From positions 1-64,000 of the forward strand of contig WNNJ02002339.1 in the NCBI GenBank assembly GCA_012934845.2: a stretch of DNA of 64,000 nt, given 5' to 3'. The translations under genes and the position numbers were made by a program. Numbering within the stretch: the stretch's first letter is position 1; every line of letters begins with the position of its first letter. The stretch comes from Pomphorhynchus laevis (taxonomy: Eukaryota > Acanthocephala > Palaeacanthocephala > Echinorhynchida > Pomphorhynchidae). Positions 15,901 to 30,900 of this stretch are shown here, in pieces. The notes under the pieces were generated by a model, which saw only the letters and a program-made list of their open reading frames with translations, was not told the origin of the DNA and did no database searches.

Positions 15901-18900
15901 ATAACTAATTTTTAAATTATAATAATTTTAAAATAAATAATATTATTTTCAATGATAAAAAAATAATATATATAATATTAAAACATATATAAGCACATAT
16001 TAAGCACATAATATGCTTAAGGGGTTGATCACATATTAAGGATTGAGGCTTGTTAATTATCATTATGAGAATTTATAGCAAATGAGAATGACGAACCTCA
16101 TACAAATTCCTGAAAAATCAACATTAACGGATAGTAGTTGCATTTCCACAGTTAAGGCCTTGAGAACAACACGATAGTAGATAATGTACTGAAAGACAGT
16201 TTTCTTATGCAGATCAAGTGTAAGAAACAAAGTGTTTAACGCAAGAAAAACGCTACCAGCGCAAAGATGCTTATATGCTAGTTTGTAAAGTGGCTCGGAA
16301 AGATCAACATCAACAACGCTAGCTTTGCTCAAAGCAAGATATAGTGAGACGCTTGATTCATCAATATACCCGGGAGCCGGATGTTTCAACTCGTAAATAG
16401 CGTGTTGCGGTTGGTTCAACATCGAGAATACAACAGAGCGGCTAAATGGATCACGGCAATCACGAAGATAATTTGCAACGACAAAATCGTGTAATTCATT
16501 AAACGACATTATCAATCGAAATATAAGCAATGCCATATCCTTATCGTTTAAACGATTGAGACATACCTAAATAAAATGTACAAATAAGAATGGATTATTT
16601 TCGTGAATAACTTACTTCAACTGCAATATCAATTCGTTTAGCCAATATAAATAAACATATGGAAGGTATGTATCGGTGATTTCGGAGTAACAAACTAGCA
16701 TTTTTAAATGCTATTAAATTTGTTGCATCTTGATCGCAGTTTTCGTTAGCGTAGGACGCGAAAAAATTGTACATTTTTTGGTTATTTTTTAACCTAAGGA
16801 GAAATATATCAATATATGTGTTAATTTGACAATAAAATATATACTTGAATAAGGAAGAAACCAGTTTGATTTTTCCGGTAAGCACATAAAACAGTGATGC
16901 GTCCAAAGGATTATCGGTGGAGTCAAAAATGCTTTTGGCTGCCTTAGGTACAATAGCAAATACATGCGAAAACGACTAGAGCCACAATACCTTTTCTATG
17001 TATGTTTTGAGTAAATTGTTGTCTTTAATCCAAAGAACTACGCGAAACCGTTTTAAAAAATCCCAGGTAACTTTTCGATTTTCAAATATCGATGATATAA
17101 GTAGCTATTTGATAAAATAAAAAAATGAAAGTAAAAAATGCAGGCGTCATGTATATAAGTAGATATATTATATGTACAGTTATCAAATATCGAAAAGTAT
17201 GCGCTATTAAATAACGAAAATTACAAAATTTCTATAATATTTTTACTATCCAGAAAATAATATTAAATAAAAAATATTAATAATGCTCGCTATGAGATAC
17301 TTACAAGTTAAAAACTATTAAAAAGTATTTTGCTTCATTCGAAATCTTGTTGCACCCATCTACTAACCTAACTTATATATATGTTCTACTGGTTCTAGCA
17401 AGATCGATTTGGTGTTTTCTAACCTTTTAAACATATCAATGTGTGTAATGTCAGAATCGACTTGCGCTCAAGTACAAAACACTAACCTGTTTAGGTATGT
17501 TTCTCATGTTCTCATCTTACTAAGCAGAGTCCGCCCTAGAAAAGTTCATTACTCACTAGATTTATTAAAGTCCGCATGATCTCATCAACTGAAAACACAA
17601 GGTGTCAATTGCTAGCTTTCGACGATGTAGATAGAAGTTATAACCTTATTAGGGAATGTATTCTTGAGGCATGCTTACCGAAAACGAATAATCGCTAAAT
17701 CAGCCGATTGTTTCAACGTTCAATACTTAAACATATGAAGTATAGATTGTTGGATTTACGCAAACACGTCAATAGTAATGCGACTGTTAGATTGGAATAT
17801 TGTGCGTTAAAATATGAATTTCAGGCAGCTACACGTTCAGCGTTAAAATTCGTAAAAAAAGATAACAAATGAGTTAAGCAGCCATCTCGTGTGACTTGGA
17901 GATTGGACTTTGCTCCTAAAGAAGTAGTAAACGTCGTTAGTATTCACATGAACTCTAGGGTGAAACATATTATGTCATACTTGTCTACGCTTTGTCCTTT
18001 ATCTCGTTTGCATATATATACTTGTTGATGATCAATTAGTAGAAATCTTGCTCGTATCTAAATGTGATATGGTCAACGTGTGAGATTAACGATGCATTAC
18101 AATCGATAAAGATACACAAAAGGGAATGGACTAGATGGCTTAGCCATTAAAACGTTTAAAAGCGAGTGATTTTGTATTATTAGCGAAATAATATTAGCGA
18201 TTTTGTATTATTAGGTTATTAGCGAAACCTTTTTAATTCCGTCTAAGCAGATTCAATCTTTCTAATTCAGTGGCAAGAAGTAAAATTGCTCTTAAAATGG
18301 AAAGAAGAACCGGAAAATTTAAACAACTATCGAGGCATTACAAAAAGCAGTCAAGTGTATAAGCCATTATATTCATTATGGGCACGAAGGTTAAGCGCAT
18401 ATGCAAAAAATATTATACCGTGTGAACAACATGGTTTTTGAGATTTTCATTCAACGTCTTCAGCTTATCAGTTTTCTGTCCAGCTATTTTTGATGCTCGA
18501 ACAAAACGATTGTCATTATATGTAATATTTATTGATTTTGTTAAGGCTTTTGATAAATCGCCAACTTTTATTTGATAAATTAAGCTACTTTTTGAAACTG
18601 AATGACACCTCTGTCCATGTTCTAAGAACAAGTTCTAAGATCTCAAGCAATTAAAATCTCCGACAAGATTCATTATTCAGAACCGTTCCTCCGAATAAAC
18701 GGAGTTCATCAAGGTGATCATCTAAACACCTCTATTTTAGTTTTTTTAGCCGATATACTTGCATAATTTATAAAGAAGCATCTTGTCTGTTATACGCAGA
18801 TGACCTTGCTATTCTGTCTATAAATTCAGAGATACTTAATGAATCTCATAAACCAACTTAAAGTGAACTCTCCAAAACGAAAGTTATAAAATTATGTGCT

Positions 18901-21900
18901 AGATGGTTATTAAAATGATTATTTAATTTAAAACTAAATAAAATTAGATATTGTCACCACCTTTTGTTACTTGGGCGTAACTCTAAATTCTCGATGGGCA
19001 TTTCTCGCTCACATTGCCAACATAGCAGCTAAGGTTGTATCATCGGTTCAGTGGGTTTCATTGCTCATGAATATGAGCTATGATACAGCTTTGAAATTTT
19101 TTCGAATTATGTAACAAGTAAAGTTACTTACAGTATTGCAATTTTCTGGTATGATCTTTCAATACCAATCTTCACATCGTTGATCGAATAAAGTGACGAT
19201 ATTTGAAGAATTACTTTTAGCATTCTAGAAATAAGTCCTCATCCACTCTAGCATTACTAGCCAGAGAGGTACCTTTTTATTTCCTATTAGGGAACAATTA
19301 TCTCTTCCAGCAACATAAGCTTTACTGATAGAGAGATGAATTGAACGTTAATCTTAGTTGTATCAACAAGAGACATCTCATCACCTCATATTTGGAATAG
19401 TTCTTTTAATTTTAAGAATATGCTTATTTTACGCTTTTCCAAGGATGGACACTATTCGAAATTTTGTAGTAGTCGCTTAATGTATCATAAGCGTAAAATA
19501 AAATATTTATTTTATATTGTGGAGGAAACTGCGACGATCTATTACATGCAAGCAGTTGGGGTATTATGCGCACAAGGACTCTTAAGCAGATGGATTCTTT
19601 ATTAGTTTTATGAGCGGCATTCTACCCAAGCTCGTTGGTGAAAAGTGACTCATTGGAATAACAACAATTTGAATTGGAATTTTGTGTAGTTTTGTGATTA
19701 TTGATTTTTTTACTGTTTACCATCCACATTGCTCGTAGCGGCAGTGGGATATTAATTTATTTTAATTAATACATCATAGATTAATATAATCATTAATAAT
19801 TTTTGATATTATTAATAATATTATTAATATTCTCAAATTATTAATTAATTTGATAATAATCAAATTATATTATATTAATCAAATTATTATAAATATCATC
19901 AAAGTACTTTGTAAAGAAAACGGTAATCCCGCTTCCGCCGACTCTAATCACGGCATCACCCTTCTCAATCGTGCATGCAAATTCTTCACACACATCCTCG
20001 CAAATCGATTTATGTAATTGCGAAAATTCTTGCTTGCACCAGATCAGTTTGGTTTCGTCGCGGTTGCTCTACCATCGACGCTATCAAGGTGGTACTCAAT
20101 CAAGTACTAACATGCTTTACTGGAAAATCTTCTATTTCCGACATATTCATAGACTTTAAGAAAGCTTTCGACCATATCGATTGTGAACTACTGATTAATA
20201 AACTCACTCCTCAAGAAACGTATATAGACGCGTCTTTTATCTTATCTGCTCAATTTTACGTCTGAACACACTCTGCGTCTTCGATGACCTCCAATTTTCC
20301 AAGCCTTTTATCCCTATCCGCGGAATAATTTAAGGTCACACATTGAGCCTACTGTTATTTTCCTTTTTTAGCCGATCTACCTTCATGTCTTCGGGTAAAC
20401 TCCATAGATATCGTATAAGTTCTCTATGCTGATGATCTTGTCATGTTATCTCGTGATCTCATAGAATAGCAGCTTTCTCTCAACGTATTAGATGCATTCT
20501 GTAGAATAAATCAATAATAGGTGAATATTGATAAATCGAAAATTATAAAATTCCTTAAGAGAGGTCCAATTTGCCGGTCAGACAAGCTATTATTTAATAA
20601 ACACTCTCTAGAATTCTGAAAGAACTAAAACTGTTTCGGTATTCTGCTTTCATCCAGATTGTCATTCCAACTTTATCTTGACCGCAAGTCACAATTGAAA
20701 CCTTTCATGCTTCCAACATTAGATCACTCTCATTCGGAGGTGCTGTTTGCTACTTCAGTGACATGCTTCATCCTATAATTCAATACGGATTACCTGCATT
20801 CTTGTAAGATATATCTACGTCTAACTTCGCCAAAATCGACAGGTGCCAATGAAGATTTGTTAAGCGCGCTATAAGTGTCTCTCCTAAATCTTATTCTACT
20901 GATGTAGCCGTGATTTCAAAACTCCAACCTTGTTCTGTATTTCTTTGAAATCTCATCCATATCCATCAAACATCTGAATTTTTCCATGATCTCGAAAACC
21001 TTAAACTATAATGTTCTTAACTAATCCAGGCAAATACTTGTCTCCTGCATTCATTCAAATCAATTGGCGAAATCCACGAACGCAAAAACGCCCTCATACT
21101 TGAAGTCTCTCTTCTTGGATACCATGATAAATTTTACTCCATTCAGATGCCCATTCATAACCGCACATCAACATGCATCTACATGTATTGCCCCCCAATC
21201 ATGTACTTCCTTGCTTCACGTGTTTGACTACCACCCAACTTTCAAAGATGAGCTCGACAGAGATTAACAAACTACGGAGTAATTAGCCATGGCGAAGAAA
21301 TTTTGTATATTATCTGTTTTAATGCATGTTTGATGTTTTTATTTAGTTTAGCCCAATGTCTAGAGACAAAGAGGCGAATAAATCATCTCTACATTCATAT
21401 TATTAATAATATTTTAAAACCTTTTTAATATTATTATATAAAAAATAAACTTTATATTTTATATTCTAATATTTTTGTATAACCGAAGTGTCTGTGCTTA
21501 AGGTTTGATAAAAACAATAAAATGTTATAAAATATTTTATAAAATGAGCTTTTATTGTAAAATTAATAACGAACTTTATATAATTTACATAAATTATTTC
21601 GCATAACTTTTATTTCCTTAAATTTCGCTTAAAATTTGCAATTGTTAGTTAGCTAACAATTTAAGTAAGCAAAACCATTGTTAGTTGGCAAACTTTTACA
21701 AGCAAGTTAGCTACTTGTTTGTACAAAACAATTTAAGAATAAATAAAAAATAATATATAAAGTTAAAATTTTATAAAGTTGCATTATATGTAATTATATA
21801 GTGTTGGCCAAGTGCCTTAAAATGAATTCGTAATATCAGACTGCATTGTCAGTTTCTAAGAATTAAATCGTAAAATTATTAAGATATAGCGTCCACTATT

Positions 21901-24900
21901 TATAAAGAAACAAAATAAAAGTGAACTCACGTCTTGTGATTGGCAAAAATGTGCCCATGCGATAACACGATTACTAACTTGCCATTCTGCCTTTTCGTGA
22001 TTATCAATATGATAGGCAAAGAAGAACAAAAATCGTTCAGCAAAATTATCTGTATATTCTAATGAAACAAATTTGTAAAAAATGTTGATTGGACACAATA
22101 AGACACCTTTTGATTTAACAGAATTTACAAATAACATCGCTTGAATAACTCTGCAAAGTTTTGGGATATCAAGTGAATTTTGATCATCAAGCTGACTGTG
22201 GGATTGTAGTATGCTTAATAGTTCATGTAAGGATTCGTCACAAAGAAGCTGAGATTCGAGATTTTTGGAAATCGGCTTGTCATCCAAATTTTCCATTGTC
22301 ATAGAAACTAAATAAGAAAATCAAGTGATCAACAACACTTTTAGATGTTGACACATTCTTTAACTTGACATTAAAATGTCAAGTTAAAGAACTGTAAATT
22401 AGAAATTAAAATGCCAAGTTAAAGTCGAAGTCAAAGAATCATTAAATTAGATATTAAAAAGTAAAGTCTAACTGTGCTTTAATTTGTGTCAATCATTAAG
22501 CTTAATATATATGAAATATTTGACGAGATCACGAGTAAATCGATAAGGAATCCACATTTCCTTAAAAACGTTTCCTATAAATTATGCTAAATGTAGACAT
22601 ATGGATAAATCATGTTAAGTCAAAGATGTTCTATACTATTAGTGGATCTTCGAGTCATTCCTTTAAGCAATTTGTATAGAAAAAAAATAATATAAACAAT
22701 AAGACACCTTTTGTTTTAACTGAATTTACAAATAACATTGCCTGAATAACTCTGCAAAATTTTGGGATATCAAGTAAATTTTGAAAAAAAAAACAAAAAA
22801 AAACAAAAAAACTAAATAGCCTCATTCTTACTAAATCCAATAACGATTATTGGATTTAAATTATTAAATCCAATTATTATCAGCAAACAGCTGGAAACGT
22901 ATTTTTAAAATATGGCAGTGATTTGCGATTAATTCCACGTGATCGATTTGGAGGATTTTACTAATATCGATATTATGTTCAATCACCGAAATTTTAGTGT
23001 TACAAAAATAGTTTAAGTTTACTTTCTTAAATAAATTTTAATGACCGAATATTGATCATTGAAAGAAACCGATCATTAAAATAAACCGACTTTTTAAAGC
23101 GTTGTAATAATGATCTATAAAAAGTATTTTTATGTTATTTGTATTTTTTTTCATTTGCAATGTATAAAGATAAAGATCTATTAAGACTAAGATTTATAAA
23201 GATAAACTTATACATTATTTATTAATAAAATTAAAATGGATAATAAAGTAAAAAAGCGTTTTAATGGAAGGTAATAGTAGTCCAATTATAGCTTACTTAT
23301 TTTTAAGCTTTATAGAATATGAATTTGTTCATAACTGTGTTAAAACTAAATCTAAACAATATAAATACATGAAATATATGTTTCGATACATTGATGATAT
23401 ATGTGTATTTAATTCTAATAATTTTTATTCAATTAGTGAGCACATTTATCCAGAAAGCCTTATTCTTAACAAAACCAATATTAATTATAAAGAAGGTGTA
23501 TATCTAGATATGAACATTAAATTAACATTAACTAAAACTACTATTAATTTATATCGTAAAGATGACATATTTAAATTTACAAGAAACATATTTTTGCATG
23601 AGCATTCATGCATACCATATAATATAAAATATAATACATTAAATAATGAAATTTTAAGAATTGCAACAATATGTAATGATATTGGCTTTCTTCAAAATCA
23701 TTTAAATAATTTAGATACATATTTTAAACTAGGTTACTATAAAAATAACATCAAGCAGAAAATAGTAAAATATATAAATCAACACAATAATATAAAGAAT
23801 AAATTTAAACTCTTAAGTGGCAAATTTTTATGGATGGATAATAAATAATATACTTTGTATTAATATAAGATACTAGATAGTTTTATCAGAGGAAATACAT
23901 CGTTAGCATGTATTTGGCCTTGCTACTATGTTGGGTAGAGGAACATGGGCCGAAACCTGATAACAAAACAGTTCCTCCTGATTACCTATAATTCTTATTC
24001 TGATACAAAGTTTGTTATGTATTAGTCAATTCATAAAAATTGATTTTAATTTTAAATTTCATTTTTTTTAACTTGATTTAAATTATAGAAAATCTTATAA
24101 AAATTATTTATTTTATTATTTAATTATTAAATTTTGATTTAGCATTGTTATGTTTTGTTTATTTTATAATTATATTAAATATGTAGACTTGGAAGTTTAA
24201 AAGTTTCGCCGTATTTTCTCCAAAATTTGAAAATATGAGAAGATGATTGACGCTTGAACAATAACAACAACTCTCTCGAAGTATTTGCTTATTTTATATT
24301 TTGTGAAATTCAAAGTAGTCGTTGGATTTAGACTTGATTAATATTGCCCACGTTCTTAAAACGAAACCGTCTATGAGAGCAAGCACCGATTATCAAATTA
24401 ACCGAATCATTATATTTCAAGCCTTGCGTAATTATCTTGTGTAGTCGTTTCGTTCAGAGATTTTATGCGTAGGCTTTTAAAATAACAATATCGAAGCATC
24501 TTCTAAGAGAAGACCGGATATCGTGACAAACACAGAAAGATTCTGTACTGTCTATTTTAGAGTCAAACTCGTTTGTTGGATAAACTAAAAGCCAATAAGA
24601 TGAACTGATCTTGGACAAATGCAAAAATGGTTTTTAGTGTCAGCCGTGTAAAAAATTTCCAAATGAAATGCTTTTCCCAGATAATTTTAGAAACACATTT
24701 GATTTAAGACTATCCGTTCTTTTGATCAAGATCATTAATAGTACACACTTCGAGACAAGTTATACTCAGCTCTTCTGAAGCAAAGTTTTGTTTAGAAGCA
24801 AGATGGACCCTGACATATAATCCATCTTTAGTCAAAATTAGATTTACAGTACGCCAACTTTTTCAGATTACATGTAAATAAATTCTAGCGTGTTCTCTGA

Positions 24901-27900
24901 AAGAACTATTTAATAAGAATTATACGGGATCAAAACATTTATCATTTTAAGGATTCGTTCGATGCAAGTTGTTTTACTTATGGTGGATGCATTATAAGCG
25001 CGGTGTACTAGTTTGAAAATCGAGGTGAGTGATATTAGTAAGACGAGACTGTGGATCAGCACCTTTCTACAAATAAATATTTAAAGTCTACATTTCCGAA
25101 TAGTGCGTCTATAACGGTCAATTTATCCTCACAATTAGACCCAATGCATTCTTAAATATTAGCAGCAAAGACTGTATATAACATGATATTTGATTATAAT
25201 AAAAATCATAAAAATAAATTTTAAATAGTTGATATCGATCCATTAATGATAAAAAAATATTGGAGCTAGATCAAAGAAATGATGAAAATTTTATTTGATA
25301 TTTCGCTTACTTTTTTTAGAAATTTTTTGAAGATTCTAACAATGGTTAGAGAAATATCAAATGAAATTTTCCTTTCTTTGATCCAGCTCAAATATTTCTT
25401 TGTAAAAATAAATAATAAATAAAGATAATTCTAATAAAACTGGAAATTTTCAAAGGGCAATTATAAAAGTTATGAAATCTTGTTATCAGATATTATAACA
25501 ATATTAAATATTATAATTAATATTAAATAGCTAACATGAACAATCTTAGGTCTAGAAGCGTAGAAACAAGTTTACCTGGCATGGAAAGCCAATCAAGAGA
25601 TGACCTAATAACCAAAATTAAAGCTAAAATTTGAAAGAATTATTTACCACTTACTCGGTTTTAATCGTATCTAATGTTGTTTGGCCAAAATGATCATCGA
25701 CAAAATTGATGAGCGGGACTGGTGTAAGTACAACATCATTAGAATTACGCTTTAAGCATTTTTTAAGATGGTCAAGTATTCTAAATGTTTGCTTTATCTG
25801 CCCAGTTGAAATAAGTGCGATCAATACTTTTGGCTGATATTGGTCAAAAATTGCATTTGACATGCATCTAAACACATTTTATCTTTCCAAAATTTAGACA
25901 AAATTTAGGATAAAAAATATTTTAATATTGCGAATTTAATATATAGAAAATTTTAATATAATAATTTTATATAATTTATATAAAATTTATTACATAAATA
26001 TAAAATATATTTTATATTTTTATATAAAATATATTAGTAAAGGACAAATTATATATTACACCGTTTCGAAGTTTAAACAAAATTGAGAGAATAAATATTA
26101 TAGGAAAATATAATGAAATTTTCTTACTATAAAATATTATAATATATAATATTGATATAATTAACGTATATTATATATTAACTATGTAACATTAGATTAT
26201 AAATTATAACGAAATATTTAGTATATAAATTATATAAGATATAAATATATTAAAAAGGGAGGATATCGTAGCTGGTTTCAAATCAAAACCGCATAGTGTG
26301 ATGTAACTAACTGTTATATATACCACACATATCCTCTAAGCATTAACCACACAGAAAATCGATCCATTCTTGCTATAGAGAAGAGGATATTAAGATATAT
26401 TAACATATACCTTATTATATGATGTAATGTGATTAATTAAGTGAAATTAATTCAGTTCACAGTTATAAATTATGAATATTAAATAATATGCAATTTTATA
26501 AAAAGTTATTTGGTTTCAATATAAACTGTTATACAAAAATACATTTGGTAAATGATCTAAATATGATATTATATCACAATTTAATAACGTTAGTTAACTT
26601 TTAAAAAATCAAGAGGAAAAAGTATCGACGATAAAAATGCCAACCAAAAAAGTCGACATCGGTTAACAAAATCGAATTAGAAAAATAACATTTACCTCAT
26701 GGAAGACCATAGATTGTCTACACCAAACTCTTTTGGATTTATTTCATTTTGCGTTAAAAGCCTGCTTGAATTTGAAAGTAAACATCGAAATTTCTTCAAA
26801 GCAGCAACACTTCTTTCACCTATTGTCCATGGTGAAAACACCTGAATCTCTGTTTGAAGGCCGAGCAACAAAAGTCCGGATCGTATCCATTTCAGTTGAA
26901 CCGGCAAAGGATACAACCCATCATGGGTTTCAACAAGCGTATGCTTCAAAAGGCTCCATTGAAATAGATCATGACCTATTGAAGTTCGATTAGGCCCAAA
27001 GAAATAAATATGCTGACCAACAGCTATTGTCAATATATGAGACCCATCACCAGATGGACCCCAATCAATTAGGACAAGCTTTTTCATAACATCGACTTTG
27101 TTGTTCTGATTTTTGATTCTTGCGTCAACAGCAAGATGTTTGTATATTTGAATGTCGTCTGTACAGCTACCATATCTTAAAACATGCTTCGGCTTATATT
27201 GTGGCCACTCAGAATACTGTCCGTCACAATCGCTTTTCCAATGATAAGATAAAATTGAATGTGCGAGATTTTGATATTTATCGGGAATACTTATTTTAGG
27301 CACGGTGAGTCGATCCTCTAATGACCAATGTACCCCAGCTAAAATAAATAATTATGTTTCCTTAAAATGTCTTGATTATCAAAAACCTGTTGATTCCGAT
27401 TCAACAATATCAACAATTATATCTGCGGATGTATTTAAGTCTGTAGCGTTTGATGAAGAAATGTACATTATGGCAATTCTTCCAGAGTAAGCACATTTCA
27501 AAGCTAACGGAATACCGTTTACTTGTATATCACATTGACCTGTATTGGGAGAGCAAGAACGCCATTCCATTCTAGAGTCTTTAAAATTACAATTTATCGA
27601 AAAATATGATTTTCAAAATAAGAAACAAATACCTGAAATTAGACAACATTGCCACAACCAAACAGATCCGTCGGTAAACGCGGAAACACAATGAACAGGT
27701 GAAGGCATTTGAAGTGCAGAGAGAAAAGCCGAATTTAAAAAGTTTGAGGCTACAGTGATAGAAACAAGCCTCTTCGATTCGAGGCTTATAGGTAGCGTAT
27801 ATGGATCAAGCTTTGAAAGTAAAACGAAAACAATATTACCAACACCATCAAAATATAATCACCTTCACACTTTCAATGACGACATCATCTAACAGAGAAA

Positions 27901-30900
27901 GAGGATTGTCGTCTAAATGAATTTATACATTATCACATCCATATCAAATAAAGTAGTATTCGATTTTAGAAAATTTTATAAACTTACCATTTTGATTGAA
28001 ATTTTATAAACTTACCATCTCAATTTTAAAGTAACTAACAAAATTCAAATTTACATTGATATAATACAACAAAATAATATATAATTGTGTGCTTGCACAT
28101 AAAACGAACAACACAATGTGACATTTTAAAAGTCTTAAGAAACAATGCATTTCAACAACTACTAATAAGGTAATTGATAATTAATTGACAATTACTAATG
28201 ATTATTATTTTTAATTCTTAATTAAGATATTATTAAGATAACATTATAAAATTAAAAATGATAAAAAATTATATTATCTCAATTACCTTTATAAAGATAA
28301 TATTATTAAGATAACATTATTAATTATCGATAACCAATAATAAATATTACATTATCTTTAATTCTTGATCAAGATATTATTAAAATAACGTTATAAAATT
28401 TATAATGATGAAAAATTATATAATCTTAATTTTCTAAGATTTTTTGATTTATTAATTTTAAATATTTTGAGATTTTTTAAACAATGTGATTCACTATATG
28501 AATAGAGATTAGGCTACAATTAATCTCCTTTTAATCAGATTAATGTTTTATTATGAATTAAGTTATTTTATTAAAATGAATATTAAGATGTAAAAATATC
28601 AGAATTATTACATGATACAAGGTAGGACATATGAACAAGTATACGTCAGTTTTTTATCACTTCAAGTCTATAAAAAGACTCTGTAATATGTCGATATGGC
28701 AGTAAATAAAAAATCCACCACCACTTTTAATTTCAAAAAAAATATTTAAATTCGAATCAAAATAAAAATGGATTTAATTGTTTTGTTGATTACGAATTAT
28801 AACGGTTTTACTTACAATTCATGATAGTTATTTTCCATGTGTAAGTAACAATTCGGCAATTTGAATAATCAATAACTATCATATACCAAATATTTTTGTG
28901 TATCAACTTCTCTGGTTTTGAATCCGTCAAATTTAGAATGGATGAATATGGTAGCAGGTATGAATACTGGGCATTCGACCAGCACTATAGAAACAAATAT
29001 AGATTTCTGCGGGTAAGAACACGATTAAAATTAAAGGTAAGATAAGAATTTATAAAATTTAAAGTCCAAAATTCATTCATCAAAAGTTGCTAACAAATGA
29101 ACGTTATAAACGTCATGACGTTTTACACCCATAAACAAAAACACATTTTAGTTATCGTATGATAACTAAAATTAAAAGTACGAACAATAGCAAGAAGTAA
29201 TTTTGCTATCAATTTAGATAACATTGTAAATTTGGATATAACAAAATCAATTTGGATAAGGTCAATGCAAATTATCATTATGGATATAATAAGGTACGGG
29301 ATTTCAAACTTTACTTTATTAATTTTGTATCGGACTTTGTAACTTTCGCATAGCTTATAGCTTTTTCGTAACTTAAAGCGGCATGTAATATATAGTAATA
29401 TAGTGTCGCGTAAATTGGATATATTAATTTTTCATTTTCATTGCGCTACATTAACATTTCCTGACACAAACTCAAAGAAAGAATTCAACTACATTCCCGA
29501 CATAAACTCAACGGAATAATTCAAACACATTTCTTGACGTAAACTCAAGGGAAGAATTCAAAAACTCAATACTAAGAGAGTAGAGAAATCTCTACTTAGA
29601 GATACAGTAAATAAAAGTCAAACGATAACGGCAAGAATGAATAGTGATGAACATTGAGGTCTCAGCATGAGGCATTTTACCATTGACAACTAACAGTTTA
29701 AGATTGTTTAAAGGTGGTTATTCCGATAATTTATAATGCACAAGTTGGGCTTTAATCATAGTATCACTCAAATCATCCAAGCACGTTATCTAGAAATTAA
29801 TTTTATAATTTAAGTGCAATAAGTTATGGCTAGAAGAAACGACGTACTTCTCGTCAGAAGGCTAGTTTTAATATTACAACCGAACAAGTTCAACAGTGGA
29901 ATCAAATGATGTCACAAACCTTATTTGAATCGGATACAGTCCCGATTTGAAGTATTCTTGATGGATGAATACCTTAACAAAAAGCAAGAAAAATAAATTT
30001 AAAAAATTAGAGAAAAAGAAACCTTCTTTGTATTTTTCCTTGTAAAGATCACACAATGAAATGTGGAAAATACCAAATTGCTGTCCAGTAAACGCAGCAA
30101 AAAGACCACCAGGTTGAGAATCCGGCTTCGATCTTGCAAAATTGAACAAAGTAGTGATAAATAGCTATAAATTACCTTGGTCTAATCACATCGAACCATG
30201 TGACCAAAGAATAAATATCTTTAGTTGAGCAATAAACCTTATCAATAGACTTTATGCCGCCATTAGAAGTAAGTAATGGGCTGCACGGATCGACTTTCCA
30301 TACAATTAAGCCCCCTTCAAAATCGTTACAAGATGTGGTAAGAACAAGCGGGAGAAGTGGATGCGATCTAATTTCTTTTAAGTGATATCGATGACCGCAC
30401 AGTTTCTGGATCTTACTTATACCAGCAACGCTACTATTTCCACCTTTGTCTGCAAATTGAACTTCCCAAAGATTAAGAATGCCGTTGCTGTGCTTAGTAA
30501 CAATTCTAAGTCCGGTAGGCATGCTGATTTCAAAGTCAACACATTGGTTGAATTTTGCGGAAATTTTAGGTACTACAAAATCTAAATCGTAAAACAGTCG
30601 TACTGATCTAGTTAATGTTCCAGATTCTATTGCATTCATTACAAATGGAATTTTAGAAAGTAGAGATGACCGACACATTATTGAAGACCTTTTTGGATCA
30701 TCGAGCAACTCTACCATCCTTAAATGAAAAATAAAATAAAATTACTGGCCGACAAAAATCAATTACCATAGTAAAAATGTTCCGTCTAAAGGATTGAATG
30801 CGAACAGAAAATCTGGTTGCTGGCATACGTCTGATGACATTTGCACAAACTTTGACTCGTAATATTTCCAATTCTAAAAAAGAATATTATTAAGATTTGT

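Noticed and set aside
25063..25150. Minus-strand exon-like stretch ([20 protein letters not shown])
   Set aside because: Open with plausible splice sites, but its phases fit neither the DMXL exon at 25655 nor the one at 22307, and similarity is absent.
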